Part shown: positions 51,601 through 61,910 of the stretch, in pieces | Numbering within the stretch: position 1 is the stretch's first letter | Layout of the letters: the number at the start of each line of letters is the position of its first letter | DNA from: JAZKAR01 sp040389065 | GTDB taxonomy: Bacteria; Pseudomonadota; Gammaproteobacteria; Burkholderiales; Casimicrobiaceae | Direction: 5' to 3' | Length of the DNA stretch: 64,000 nt | Assembly: GCA_040389065.1 (NCBI GenBank) | Contig: JAZKAR010000026.1 | Location: forward strand, 56,259-120,258 | Notes under the pieces: generated by a model | What the model was told of the DNA's origin: nothing | The model's database searches: none | Seen by the model: only the letters and a program-made list of their open reading frames with translations | Program-made: the position numbers and the translations under genes

Positions 51601-54600
51601 TATACCGATACCGCTGGCAATACTGGCGGTGCAGGAGTTACTCCTTCATTAGATTTTGATACCTTAACCCCGAATGCCCCTTCTACACCAGATTTAACCA
51701 ACGGTAGCGATAACGGCATTTCTAACACCGATGATATTAGCAATGTTTCTACACCCACCCTCTCAGGAACTGCAGAAAGTGGATCAACCGTCACCTTATA
51801 CGATACCAATGGCACGACCGTATTAGGAAGCGCTACATCTACAGACGGTACCTGGTCAATCACCAGTGCAACTCTCAGCGCTGGCTCACATACTTTAACC
51901 GCCAAATCGACCGATGCAGCGGGTAACGTCAGTAACGTTTCTTCAGGATTAACGCTTACCGTTGATACGACAGCACCGACACTTGTTATTACCAGCGATG
52001 TGTCTCAATTAAAAGTTAGCGAAACCGCGACGATTACCTTCACTTTCAGCGAAGATCCCGGCTCCACCTTTACCTGGGATGGAACCTCAGGTGATGTTGT
52101 GGTGAGCGGCGGTACGTTAGGCGCGATTTCTGGCTCAGGCTTAACCCGCACCGCCACCTTTACACCAACAGCTAGCACGAATAACGGTACAGCAAGCATA
52201 ACCGTAGCCTCAGCTTCCTATACCGATACCGCAGGCAATATCGGCGGTGCTGGCACAACGCCTGCATTAAGCTTCGACACTCTACTTCCCGATGCTCCGT
52301 CTACCCCTGACTTAGCCAGCGGCAGTGATACCGGCATTTCAAATACCGATGATATTAGCAATACCACAACGCCTACTTTCACGGGAACTGCGGAAACTGG
52401 ATCAACCGTTACCTTATACGATACTAATGGCACTTCGCTATTAGGCAGCACTACCGCGACAGATGGCACCTGGTCAATCACTAGTTCAACCCTCAGTGCT
52501 GGCTCACATACTTTAACCGCCAAGGCAACAGATGCAGCAGGCAATGTCAGTACCGTTTCTTCAGGATTAACGCTTACCGTTGATACGACGGCCCCAACAC
52601 TCGCTATTACTAGCAATGCTTCTCAATTAAAAGTTGGCGAAACCGCAACGATTACTTTCATTTTTAGTGAAGACCCCGGTTCTACCTTTACTTGGGATGG
52701 CACAGCGGGCGATGTTGTGGTTAGCGGCGGTACGTTAGGCGCGATTTCTGGTTCAGGCTTAACCCGCACCGCCACCTTTACCCCAACCGTCAGCACGAAT
52801 AGCGGTACAGCAAGCATTACGGTTGCTTCGGGTTCCTATACCGATACCGCAGGCAATACCGGCGGTGCAGGCACAACACCTTCTATAAACTTCGATACCC
52901 TACTTCCCGATGCGCCTTCTACCCCTGACTTAGCCAGCGGCAGTGATACCGGCATTTCAAATACCGATGACATTAGTAATACCGCAACGCCTACTTTCAC
53001 GGGAACTGCAGAAACTGGATCAACCGTCACCTTATACGATACTAATGGCACGACCGTATTAGGCAGCACTACCGCGACAGACGGCACCTGGTCAATCACC
53101 AGTTCAACTCTAAGCGCTGGCTCACATACTTTAACCGCCAAGGCAACAGATGCAGCAGGCAATGTCAGCACCGTTTCTTCAGGGTTAACGCTTACCGTTA
53201 ATACAACTGCTCCGACACTCGCCATCACCAGCAATGCATCGGGTCTAAAGATTGGCGAAACCGCTACGATTTCCTTTTCCTTCAACGAAGACCCAGGTTC
53301 CACCTTTACTTGGGATGGCACTTCAGGCGATGTTGTGGTTAGTGGCGGCACGTTAAGCGCGATTTCTGGCTCAGGCTTAACTCGCACGGCAACCTTTACC
53401 CCAACCACTAGCACCAACAATGGTACAGCTAGTATCGCGGTAGCTTCGGGCGCTTATATTGACACCGCTGGCAATACTGGCGGCGCAGGCGTCACTCCTT
53501 CCTTAATTTTTGATACCTTAGCCCCAAATGCCCCTTCTACCCCAGATTTGAGCAACGGCAGCGACAGCGGCATTTCAAACACTGATGATATTAGCAATAT
53601 CACCACCCCAACTTTCACTGGGACTGCTGAGAGCGGTTCAACGGTTACCTTATACGACACCGATAACACCACTGTATTGGGAACGGCGACAGCGACAGAC
53701 GGCAACTGGTCGATTACGAGTTCAAACTTAAACCTCGGCTCCCATACCATTACCGCTAAAACTACTGATATAGCAGGCAACATCAGCATCGCTTCATCAG
53801 GATTAACAGTTAATATTGACCCCACCGCTCCTACAATCAGCTTAACCACCGTACCGAATGATGCAACATACCCAGTAGGACACGCCATTGATTTTTCCGT
53901 GTCGTATAGCGAAGCTGTAGCGGTAAATATCAGCGGCGGCACGCCTTATATTGATGTATCGTTAGATACTGGAGGCTTAGTACACGCCGCATATGTCAGT
54001 GGAACAGGCACCTCAACACTAACATTCCGCTACATCGTAGCTGCAGGAAATATCGATAGCAATGGAATCAATGCCGCCAACATCATCACACTGAATGGCG
54101 GAACGATTCAAGATAACGCTGGCAATCTTGCTGCAACAACGGGCATTACTTTCGCCTCCACAACAAACGTATTAGTTGATGGCATTGCGCCTTCGGCATT
54201 ATCGATTACACGAGCAAGCAGCAGCAGCAGCGCCACTACGAATACAACGAGCCAAGAATATACCATCAGCTTTTCTGAAAACGTTAGTGGCATAGATATC
54301 AGCGATTTTAGCCTTATTTCAACAGGCAATGCTGCGGGCACTATTGCCTCGATCAACCCAATTAATGCATCAATATATACAGTCACAGTAAATAATATCT
54401 CTGGCGATGGCACACTTGGACTCGTCCTTAAAAATACCGGCACTAATATTGTTGATACATCAGGCAACACCATTTCAACCGGCTATAACAACGGCGAGGT
54501 CTATACGTTTGATCATACGACCCCAGTAGTGAGCGCTAACGGCATCAGTCTTAGTGGTGCCTCTGGCATAAATGGCACCTACAAAATTGGCGATACGATT

Positions 54601-57600
54601 ACTGCAACATGGGATAACTCTAGCAGTGGCGATAATAATTCCGATATATCTTCTGGCGTCACCGTTAACTTCAGCGAGTTTGGTGGAGAAACAACCGTAG
54701 CGGCCACCAATAACAGCGGCATATGGACAGCTTCATATACGCTAACCGCTGGCAATACCACTGCCTTGAATCGCAACATCTCCATTACTACCACCGACAC
54801 CGTGGGCAATAGCACCACTACTACAAGTACCACTAACGCTACCGTCGATACTATTGCTCCCGCCTTCTCAAGCAGCAGTTCAGCCACAGTTCAAGAAAGT
54901 GCTACACCAGGCACCGTCATTATTGATCTCAACGCAGATAACGATCAGAACATCAGCTATTCGCTCATCGGCGGTACAGGCGCTTCGCTCTTAAATCTGA
55001 ATAGCGCGACGGGAGTTATCACACTCGCCAACGAAGCCATGCTCAACTTTGAAAACACACCATCATATAGTGCTTTAGTACGCGCCACCGATGCAGCAGG
55101 AAATAAAACAGATCAAACGCTTAACATCGCTATTGCTAATGTGAATGACCGCCCCATCGTCACACACTCAAACTCATCTGCCAGCTTTACCGAAGGCTAT
55201 AACACAACCTCTACCTCAATCGTTATTGATAACACGCTAACGATCAGCGACCAGGATAGCCCTACCCTAACCAGCGCCACCCTTAGCATTCAAGGGAATT
55301 TCCAAGCCGACCAAGATCTGCTTACCTTCACAAACAATAACAGTAGCATGGGTAATATCATCGGCAGCTATAATACCAGCACAGGTATTCTTTCTTTAAG
55401 CTCCAGTGGAGCCACCGCAACGCTGAATCAATGGCAAAACGCATTGCGTTCCGTTTCGTATACTAACCTCTCAAAATCGCCCGACACAGCACCTCGAACC
55501 ATTAGTATGATAGTGAATGATGGCGTTGATTCCAGCTCAACTATCACTCAAACAGTGAACGTTATCAGCACAAACGATACACCAACTCTCACAGTACCCG
55601 TAGCTCAAAATACCGATCGAGAAGTACCGCTGGTATTCAGTTCAAACAATAACAATGCACTCTATGTGAATGATGTCGATGCAGGCAACGGCACCATTCA
55701 AGTTACACTGACTGCTGCACATGGCACGATAACTTTGCCCAGCACAACAGGACTCAGCTTTGATTCGGGCAGTGGCACAAACGATACCTCGCTCACTGTT
55801 CAAGGTACAGTCTCAAATATCAACGCCGCCCTGAATGGTTTAATCTTTAGCCCTGAAACCAACTTCCACGGCACCGCTTCTTTACAACTGATCACTCATG
55901 ACCAAGGGTTAACAGGTTCAGGCGGCGACCAAAGCGCTAGCAGCTCTGTCGATATTCTCGTTCACCCTGTATATCCGCTGATTACATCGGTTGATAGCAT
56001 CAGCGCTGACGGCAGCTATAAAATCGGTGACACTATTAATATCACCGTTTCTTTTGATCAAACTATAGCTGTAGATACTACAAAAGGTACGCCAATCCTA
56101 CGACTGAAAACAGGAGGCACAGCTCGTGTTGCATCGTATATATCCGGCTCAGGCAGTTCTACGCTTACCTTCAGTTATACCGTTCAAGCGGGAGACATAA
56201 GCACCGATCTCGATATCCGCACCATTAACGCATTGGTTCTGAACGGTGCCACATTTCTTAATGCTGCGGGTGAGACCGCCGTATTAACGCTCCCCACACC
56301 CGGTAGTGATCACTCGCTTGCAGGGCAACGCAATCTTGTGATTGATGGTATTGCGCCTACTGTCACCTCGGTAAATATTCCCGCCGATGGCACCTATATC
56401 GCCGGACAAAACCTCGACTTCATCGTCAATTACAGTGAAGTAGTGAATGTCGACACCTCTGCAGGTACGCCTCGGCTTGCAGTGGCGCTAGATACCGGCG
56501 GTACCGTATATGCCAATTATATGACGGGTTCAGGCACAAGCGCCCTGACGTTCCGCTTAACCGTAGCGCAAAATCAGCTTGATAGCACGGGCATTACGAT
56601 TACTTCAAACACTGAAAACAATAGCGGCTCAATACGCGATACCGTTGGCAATACCGCCAGCACCGCGCTCACGAATACCGCTGCTACCGCTTCTATTTAT
56701 ATTGATGCAATCAATCCGTTGATTACTTCGATCACACGGCTTGATTCAGAAATTTCGCAAGGCGGCATACTTCATTATCGAGTCACTGTTTCAGAAGATG
56801 TCACAAATGTAACAGCGGCTACGTTCAAATTTACTACGAGCGGAGTCGTCAATGCCTCAATTACCGGAATTACACCCATAGATGCACATACCTATGATGT
56901 TACTATCAACGCGGTAGGATCAGGCGACTTACGTCTTGATTTAGCTAATTCAGTGAATGGCGTTAGCGATGCCGCCGGCAATACCTTACAAAGCCCATTT
57001 ACAGCAGGTGAACGTTATACCTTAAGACCTGCGCCCGTTGTAGTTGTTGTTTCTGCCCCCCCAACCCCGCTCTCTTCTGGCTCCTCCACAACAAATATTT
57101 CCTCATCATCAGGTACTAGTTCATCCTTTGGCTCTTCTTCCACATTTTCACTATCGTCCTCAACAAACTCTTCCATCTCCATTTCTAATTCGACAATCAA
57201 TATTTCTGGCAGCGATGCACCTGCGGTATCAGGCGGAACAACACTCAGTGTAGGAGGCTCCACGTTTGGAAGCAGTGGCGGTTCATCTGCTAGTTTTGGA
57301 TCGATGAGTTTAGGTGGATCGGGGGGATTCGGCGGAATTTCGGGCGGTAGCTCGATAAGCTTTGGCAGTGGAGGGATGAGTGGCAGTGTCTCTTTACAGG
57401 GGGGCGACTCTCTTGGCGGCGGCGGAACCTTTTCCTTTTCGCCATCAGCAGCAAGTGGCTCAGGCTCTGCGTCATCGAATCAATCTGGCGAGGCACCTTC
57501 TTCCACGAGCAGTTCCAATTCTAATACTTCAACTTCCGGTAGTGTTAATTCTGGCAACTCTAGCTCTCAGGGCTTAAGTACTGAGGGTTCGAGCTCTTCT

Positions 57601-58014
57601 GACACAAATTCTGGTAGTTCAAGCGCTAACGGTACCACCTCAACTAGTTCATCCTCGCAAGATGCAGGTCAAGCCTCTACCACTGGCACAACTCCAATCA
57701 ACTCTCAATCGCAAGACTCTTCTAATACTTCCACCTCAGATGCTTCCATTAAAACGACCGGCGAAGGATCAGATAAAGCAGATGCCAAAGAAGGGGAAAA
57801 CAAAGATGAAGGAGGCGCTATCAAAGCAGATGGCGCATTAAAAAGCAGCACACCAAAACCCGGAGCTGAATACTATCGACCCGATGCGCATCGAGTGGCT
57901 ACTTTAAAAACAAAACCTAGCCTTACGCAACAGTTTAATCATTTCGGTAAAAGTGCTATGGATGCAGAACGCGAAGCCTTTATGCGTGAGCTTGAGATAG
58001 AAATCGCGTCGTAA
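36633..58014 (+). CDS. Giant surface protein: LEPR-type N-terminus, DUF4347, beta-strand repeats, Bap-like Ig and cadherin-like repeats (interrupted by a 100-N gap)
   Basis: One gene of at least about 7,100 residues. The frame shift between its two parts is an effect of the gap at 51268-51367. Residues 31-41 (ALEPRIMFDGA) form the LEPR-type motif found at the start of large exoproteins. Residues about 91-250 are DUF4347 (SVSIIAHGNTGDLWLGN, ILIYACNTAQGEKGLAFVDS). From about 255 to 4120 there are autotransporter-associated beta-strand repeats (GSGTLTLSGTNTYTGTTTL), predicted to form a very long beta-helix. Three about 115-residue repeats follow (49081-50160), then 206-residue Bap-like Ig units (50550-53838), Ig-like and cadherin-like domains (54.2-57.0 kb, e.g. 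NSATGVITLANEAMLNFENT), a Ser/Gly-rich spacer (57.04-57.74 kb) and a charged C-terminal tail. There is no Sec signal peptide, no RTX nonapeptides and no autotransporter barrel. Probable adhesin or matrix protein exported by the divergent TolC/adaptor/M50 operon (inference). Confidence 0.85.
41465..46361 (+). repeat. Tandem 2,448-bp repeat inside the giant gene, with a 1.3-kb identical block
   Basis: Equivalent positions are exactly 2,448 bases apart (41593, 44041 and 46489 for the same ACCT(A/G)ACxCT word). The 3' half of each unit is identical by eye: 42613-43913 against 45061-46361, 1,301 bases. The 5' halves have diverged. A third, partial unit runs on past 46361. The period is 816 codons, so the reading frame is kept. 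Confidence 0.85.
49081..50160 (+). repeat. Three about 115-residue domain repeats in the giant protein
   Basis: Units begin ISSATYNASTGVLLVTASDL, ITSATYDSSTHVLSVTGSNL and ISSTTYNADTGTLSVTGTGF. Each contains (L/F)TG.(N/D).(A/S/T)TYTLT and an asparagine-aspartate-rich end (NLAAA..W). They are diverged at the DNA level, unlike the 618-bp units that follow. Confidence 0.75.
50550..53838 (+). repeat. 618-bp (206-aa) Bap-like Ig repeat array
   Basis: Unit anchors (start of A(I/V)TS..S.LK) fall at 50550, 51168, 51985, 52603 and 53221, plus one at 51367 immediately after the gap, always 618 apart except across the gap. Each unit holds GETATITFTFSEDPGSTFTW, DVVVSGGTL, a PSTPDL linker and GSTVTLYDTNGTT. 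The last unit gives way to APTISLTTVPNDATYPVG near 53835. Confidence 0.9.
51268..51367. other. Assembly gap (100 N) inside the giant gene
   Basis: The N run lies within the 618-bp repeat array. The anchors on either side (51168 and 51367) are 199 apart, so at least 419 bases beyond the 100 N are missing. The true gap is 519 + 618n bases, which also restores the reading frame. Confidence 0.85.
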
Positions 58015-58574
58015 GTTTTAAAAAATGGAAATAGGCTTTTATATCTAAATACACCTAGGCCGCTAAAAATAAACCAGTTTAGTTTGAGGTAATACGGTTA
58101 TAAGTCGGCCTCAATTAAGGAGTGGAAATACTTAAGCAGATAATCGTTTTCCTGAAGGTTCCTATACAAAAGCAGTATCAAAGCAGTAAGAGAATGATAG
58201 CGAAGCTTTCCTTACTAGTAGCCTAGCGTACTAGCAATATCTACTAGCTTAAAACAATCATTATCTTGAGATACTAGACTGTTTTTACCGATTTTATTTT
58301 TTCTATCAAAACATTTGCTAGGTTTATTCTCAAAAAATAATTATTTATAAAAGTAACCGATGATTTATTTATACATTTAATAGTTTAAACTTTTTCGCTT
58401 TTTTCCTAGATATTTCAGCATTACACGCAAAATTTAAAACATACTGAACCTTAAGCAAAGTCATTTTCATTTATTTTATTGACAAAATCAGAAAAATCGG
58501 TAAAAATGGTAGTATGAAGCAGTTAACAAGCTTTATACGAATTTAGCTTTTCATTCTTTTCAAAGGAAATTAAA
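58015..58574. other. Intergenic downstream of the giant gene, with a candidate promoter for csbD
   Basis: 560 A+T-rich bases with no supported gene and no clear terminator for the giant gene. TTGACA at 58479-58484 and TAAAAA at 58501-58506 (16-base spacer) form a possible promoter about 70 bases before the CsbD-like gene. Confidence 0.4.
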
Positions 58575-58751
58575 ATGAATAAAGATCAAGTAGCAGGTAC
58601 AGTAAAAGATGTTGCTGGCAATATTCAAGAAAAAGTTGGTGATTTGCTTAACAATGATGAACAACAAGTTAAAGGCATTGAAAAGCAAGTAGAAGGTAAA
58701 GTTCAAAAAGGTTACGGGGATATAAAAGAAGCTGTTAAAAATCCTCGCTAA
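58575..58751 (+). CDS. CsbD-family stress protein (58 aa)
   Basis: Small hydrophilic helical protein beginning MNKDQVAGTVKDVAGNIQEK, the diagnostic CsbD pattern (KG(K/N)xKExxGK-type repeats: GTVKDVAG, KQVEGKVQKGYGDIKEAV). Members are abundant under general stress in many bacteria; the molecular role is unknown. AAAGGAAAT at 58562-58570 is an excellent ribosome site five bases before the ATG, and a strong terminator follows within 10 bases. It is a monocistronic gene with its own candidate promoter. Confidence 0.88.
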   Translation: MNKDQVAGTVKDVAGNIQEKVGDLLNNDEQQVKGIEKQVEGKVQKGYGDIKEAVKNPR

Positions 58752-58760
58752 ATTTCTTTC

Positions 58761-58799
58761 AAAAAAGCCTCTTCTATTTCTCTTTGAAGAGGCTTTTTT
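58761..58799 (+). terminator. Rho-independent terminator after the CsbD-like gene
   Basis: AAAAAAGCCTCTTC (58761-58774) pairs perfectly with GAAGAGGCTTTTTT (58786-58799) around an 11-base loop. The G+C core and T-tract are both present, so it could also work in the reverse direction. Confidence 0.92.
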
Positions 58800-59234
58800 G
58801 TAGCATTTTTTGTACAATTTTTTCTTGCAATATGTTTACTACATTCACTTTCTAAACTTAGATATCATTTCTCTATATTGGTATCGACACCAATTTTTCA
58901 TCAGCATTACATTGGCCTTACATCTGCTTTTCGTCTGCCTAATAGGCTCTCTTCCTTATCTCTTCCTTATAATGCTATTCCATCTAGTTCCCCAGCTCGA
59001 CATCAGCCAGCTTCCTTAAAAAGCATAAGGGTAATTTTTAGCCTATAAATCTATTTTTCTTGATACAATCTAACATCTTAGCTTATGCTCGACTCTATAA
59101 AACCTCTTAATTCTATGTTTTTGTACGAAACTTTTGAGTGTTAGCAAGGGCTGGCAAGATAATAAAAAATTTAAAGAGTCTCTACATAATTAAGACTTAA
59201 ATAAATAAGTTAGTTACCGTTCAGAGGAAAGATG
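58800..59234. other. Intergenic upstream of the Tim44-like gene
   Basis: 435 bases of low G+C. An open frame at 58810-59019 would give a very hydrophobic, Leu/Phe/Tyr-rich product but starts with TTG and has no ribosome site, so I do not call it. Nothing else is visible. Confidence 0.4.
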
Positions 59235-60020
59235 ATGAATAAAAAGCGCTTGCGATCCGTCGTGCAACTTATGCTGGCTATAAGTTTTCTTGCGTTTGCT
59301 CTAGTTAAAATTATTGAAGCGGCAAGATCAACAGGAATGAAGGCGGTGCTTAATAACGCAAGTATTCTATTTTTATGGGTAGCAGTATGTTGGATCATAG
59401 GTTTTGGCTGGCTGTGGATGCTATGTAAGCGTCGCGATTTTACTGCAAAAACTTCCATCACTTCTACTCGCAAACCATTCACTCCCATTGTAAAAAATTA
59501 CAAAAAAACCTCGCCTTCTGTGACTACCTCACATAATAATAATTTAGACGGCATTAAACAAAGTTGGATCTCTGTAGATGAAGCAGATACTCTTTCTCCT
59601 AACCCTCAACGAAATGTAGCTAACGAGCCTTTACTAACACCTCAGGCTACCCCTAACGTTGTACCTGATCAAAATGCTTTTCTACATGCCGCTCGCCAAT
59701 ATTTTCTTTCTTTGCAAGCAGCGTTTAATAAGGGTGATTTAGAGCCATTTCGTGATTGGTTAGCACCTGAATTTCAAGACAAGTTATTAATGAAAATTAG
59801 GGAACGAGGTCAAACTGAGATTTTGACACTCAATGCTAATGTATTAAAAGAAAAAGCCGGCGTTGATGATAACTGGGTAACGGTTCGCTTTAATGGCATC
59901 ACCCGCGAGAACCCTGATCCCACCCCAAAAACGTTGAACGAAGCTTGGCATTTCAAGCAAAGCCGTCATACAGCAAATGACCCTTGGAAACTAGCAAGAA
60001 TTGATGCGCTTACCCATTAA
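59235..60020 (+). CDS. Membrane-anchored Tim44-like domain protein
   Basis: Two N-terminal hydrophobic segments (about residues 10-27 and 43-65) anchor a Thr/Ser/Pro-rich linker and a C-terminal Tim44-like domain of about 115 residues (AARQYFLSLQAAFNKGDLEP, WVTVRFNGITRENPDP, EAWHFKQSR.TANDPWKLARI). This alpha+beta fold is shared with mitochondrial Tim44 and bacterial Tim44-like lipid- or protein-binding proteins. I chose the ATG at 59235 because AGAGGA at 59223-59228 is six bases away, against three for the ATG at 59232. Exact function unknown; single gene, convergent with the CoA-binding gene. Confidence 0.8.
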   Translation: MNKKRLRSVVQLMLAISFLAFALVKIIEAARSTGMKAVLNNASILFLWVAVCWIIGFGWLWMLCKRRDFTAKTSITSTRKPFTPIVKNYKKTSPSVTTSHNNNLDGIKQSWISVDEADTLSPNPQRNVANEPLLTPQATPNVVPDQNAFLHAARQYFLSLQAAFNKGDLEPFRDWLAPEFQDKLLMKIRERGQTEILTLNANVLKEKAGVDDNWVTVRFNGITRENPDPTPKTLNEAWHFKQSRHTANDPWKLARIDALTH

Positions 60021-60050
60021 TATGTTGAATGGTAGGCTTTCTCTAAAATC

Positions 60051-60485
60051 TTAAGCAGGAAGCGGACGCTTTATAAGAAGGCTGTATTCAACCGCTATAC
60101 ATAAATCCATAATGACATTTAAACCCTGATGTTGAGCATACAAAGCGGTTTCTTCATTATAAACTCCGCTTTGAAGCCATAATGTTTTAGCTTTAATGCT
60201 AGCTGCTTCTTGAGCAATAGGTAGCGTGTACTCAGACCTTCGAAAAACATTAACAATATCAATAGGAATATCTTTAGGAATATCAAGTAAAGAAGCATAC
60301 ACTTTTTCACCCAATATATTCAGCTCGTTAGGGTTAACTGGAATAACGCGATATCCAACAGATTGGAGACGCTGCATAATAGCGTGAGAAGGCCTATTGC
60401 GATTAGACGAAGCACCTACAAGTGCAATATTTTTTGCTTCAGAAAGAATCACTTTTAAAGCACTATTCGATGGGTTTTCATGCAT
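60051..60485 (-). CDS. CoA-binding domain protein (YccU-like)
   Basis: Small Rossmann-fold protein of the CoA_binding_2 family. The nucleotide-binding start is NIALVGASSNRNRPSHAIMQ, followed by LQSVGYRVIPVNP, VDIVNVFRRSE and LWLQSGVYNEETA. The last two are family-specific landmarks, and the end keeps a cysteine in VIMDLCIAVEY. Length 144 aa is typical. TAGGAGCGG lies directly before the ATG on the minus strand. It is divergently transcribed from the sulfurtransferase gene. Members are thought to bind CoA or related ligands; physiological role unclear. Confidence 0.9.
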   Translation of the reverse strand: MHENPSNSALKVILSEAKNIALVGASSNRNRPSHAIMQRLQSVGYRVIPVNPNELNILGEKVYASLLDIPKDIPIDIVNVFRRSEYTLPIAQEAASIKAKTLWLQSGVYNEETALYAQHQGLNVIMDLCIAVEYSLLIKRPLPA

Positions 60486-60658
60486 ATACCGCTCCTAAAG
60501 GTGAAACCTACAGAGTCAAGACATACTATGGTAAACGCATTTAAAAAAATAACCAAGATTTACCAAACTCTATAGATATCTTTCAGACTTTTCAGCCAAT
60601 GGCTCTGCTGCCCTGCTATAGTAGAATAGCTTGGCTCTGTCTTCATACTAAGGAAACC

Positions 60659-61504
60659 ATGTTTACACTGCTTATTTCTGCTGAACAGCTTTCTTCTCAA
60701 CTTTCGTCGCATCACAAACCTATTATTTTTGATTGTCGCTTTGATCTGCAAAACCTTAAAGCAGGATATGAAACGTATAACTCAGCACATATTCCTACAG
60801 CCTTCTATCTTGATTTAGAACAAGATCTATCTGGCACCAAAACTGGTTTAAATGGTCGGCACCCTTTGCCTGAGCAAACAACACTTGCTGAAAAACTTCG
60901 TGCCTATGGGGTTTCAGACACTAGTCAGATTATTGCCTACGATGCGCAAGGGGGAATATTTGCGGCACGTTTATGGTGGCTTTTGCGCTGGCTTGGTCAC
61001 GAAAACATTGCTGTATTGGATGGCGGTATACAGGCTTGGACAGCAGCAGGCTATTGTCTAACACAAGAAGTTATGCGGCCTCAGCCAGGAAACTTTTCTA
61101 TTCGCCCCGCGCTACAATCTTCAGTACCGGTAAGTGAAGTAATCAATAACCTAAAAAACAAGACTGACCTTGTGATTGACGCCCGTTCACCCGATCGCTT
61201 TCGTGGAGAAAATGAAACACTTGATCCGGTAGGTGGCCATATTCCTCATGCTATTAACCATTTCTTCAAAAATAATCTTCAAGAAAATGGGCATTTTAAA
61301 AGCACTGAAGACCTAAAAAAAGATTGGCTTCCCCTTCTAGGCAATCGAACAGCAGATCAAACTATTCACCAGTGTGGTTCAGGCGTGACTGCTTGCCATA
61401 ACCTCTTGGCACTTGAAGTCGCTGGTTTAAAAGGCGCCAAACTTTATGCAGGCTCTTGGAGTGAATGGTGTTCTGATGCATCGCGCCCACTAGCTGTAGG
61501 ATAA
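60659..61504 (+). CDS. sseA: 3-mercaptopyruvate / thiosulfate sulfurtransferase (tandem rhodanese)
   Basis: 281-aa two-domain rhodanese. The N-terminal inactive domain has IIFDCRFDL, AHIPTAFYLDLEQDLSG and YDAQGGIFAARLWWLLRW. The C-terminal catalytic domain has VIDARSPDRFRGE, GHIPHAINHFFKN and the active-site loop QCGSGVTACHNL with Cys239. The CGSGVTA loop is the SseA (3-mercaptopyruvate) type, not the CRKGVTA thiosulfate type, so it is probably involved in cysteine degradation and sulfane-sulfur transfer. I chose the ATG at 60659 because AAGGAAA lies just before it; an upstream in-frame start at 60599 has no ribosome site. Confidence 0.93.
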   Translation: MFTLLISAEQLSSQLSSHHKPIIFDCRFDLQNLKAGYETYNSAHIPTAFYLDLEQDLSGTKTGLNGRHPLPEQTTLAEKLRAYGVSDTSQIIAYDAQGGIFAARLWWLLRWLGHENIAVLDGGIQAWTAAGYCLTQEVMRPQPGNFSIRPALQSSVPVSEVINNLKNKTDLVIDARSPDRFRGENETLDPVGGHIPHAINHFFKNNLQENGHFKSTEDLKKDWLPLLGNRTADQTIHQCGSGVTACHNLLALEVAGLKGAKLYAGSWSEWCSDASRPLAVG

Positions 61505-61598
61505 ATGTATCATCTTTGCCTAAGTAATTTTTTTAAGCTTCTAGGCTTTACCGATAACGCATACATTCATTTAGTAACTGCATTTATAAAGGAATATT

Positions 61599-61856
61599 AT
61601 GGGCTTGCGATTTCAGAAACGCATACCAATTTTCAAAGGTGTAACGTTAAATATTAGTAAAACAGGCCTTTCTATTACCCTGGGTCAGCAAGGAGCTACC
61701 ATTAATCTTGGTCGCAAAGGAGCCACCAGCAATGTAGGTTTACCGGGTAGCGGCCTTTCTTGGCGTGAATCTTTAAAAGGTGCCTCTTGGGCTAAATATG
61801 CGTTTTGGATTTTATTGGTTTTAATTATATTTTTATGGCAAATTTCAAAAAAGTAA
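61599..61856 (+). CDS. DUF4236-containing membrane protein (85 aa)
   Basis: The N-terminal half is the DUF4236 domain: MGLRFQKRIPIFKGVTLNIS, then KTGLSITLGQQGATINLGRK and NVGLPGSGLSW, the usual pattern of short beta strands rich in Gly and Thr. A single C-terminal transmembrane segment (YAFWILLVLIIFLWQI) ends the protein. AAAGGAATAT precedes the ATG. The function of the family is unknown; it often occurs as a stand-alone small gene, as here. Confidence 0.88.
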   Translation: MGLRFQKRIPIFKGVTLNISKTGLSITLGQQGATINLGRKGATSNVGLPGSGLSWRESLKGASWAKYAFWILLVLIIFLWQISKK

Positions 61857-61910
61857 TCTAAGTAATGAAAAATGCTCGGAACGCTTTAACTGAAGGCACA
61901 CCAGCTTTGT

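Noticed and set aside
50550..53838. Regular 618-bp direct repeats considered as a CRISPR-like or satellite array
   Set aside because: The units are in-frame coding repeats of Bap-like Ig domains, with no short repeat/spacer alternation.
37373..57496. Many long antisense open frames within the giant gene (for example 38717-39529, 39806-40543, 47798-48367, 52836-53420)
   Set aside because: They mirror the Thr/Ser/Gly/Leu-rich repeat codons of the sense strand, repeat with the same periods and lack ribosome sites. They are composition shadows.
57040..58014. Gly/Ser-rich C-terminal region considered as RTX calcium-binding repeats
   Set aside because: No GGxGxDxLx nonapeptides are present; it is a Ser/Gly low-complexity spacer followed by a charged tail.
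58810..59019. Hydrophobic open frame after the csbD terminator
   Set aside because: TTG start, no ribosome site, Leu/Phe/Tyr-rich translation expected from A+T-rich DNA.
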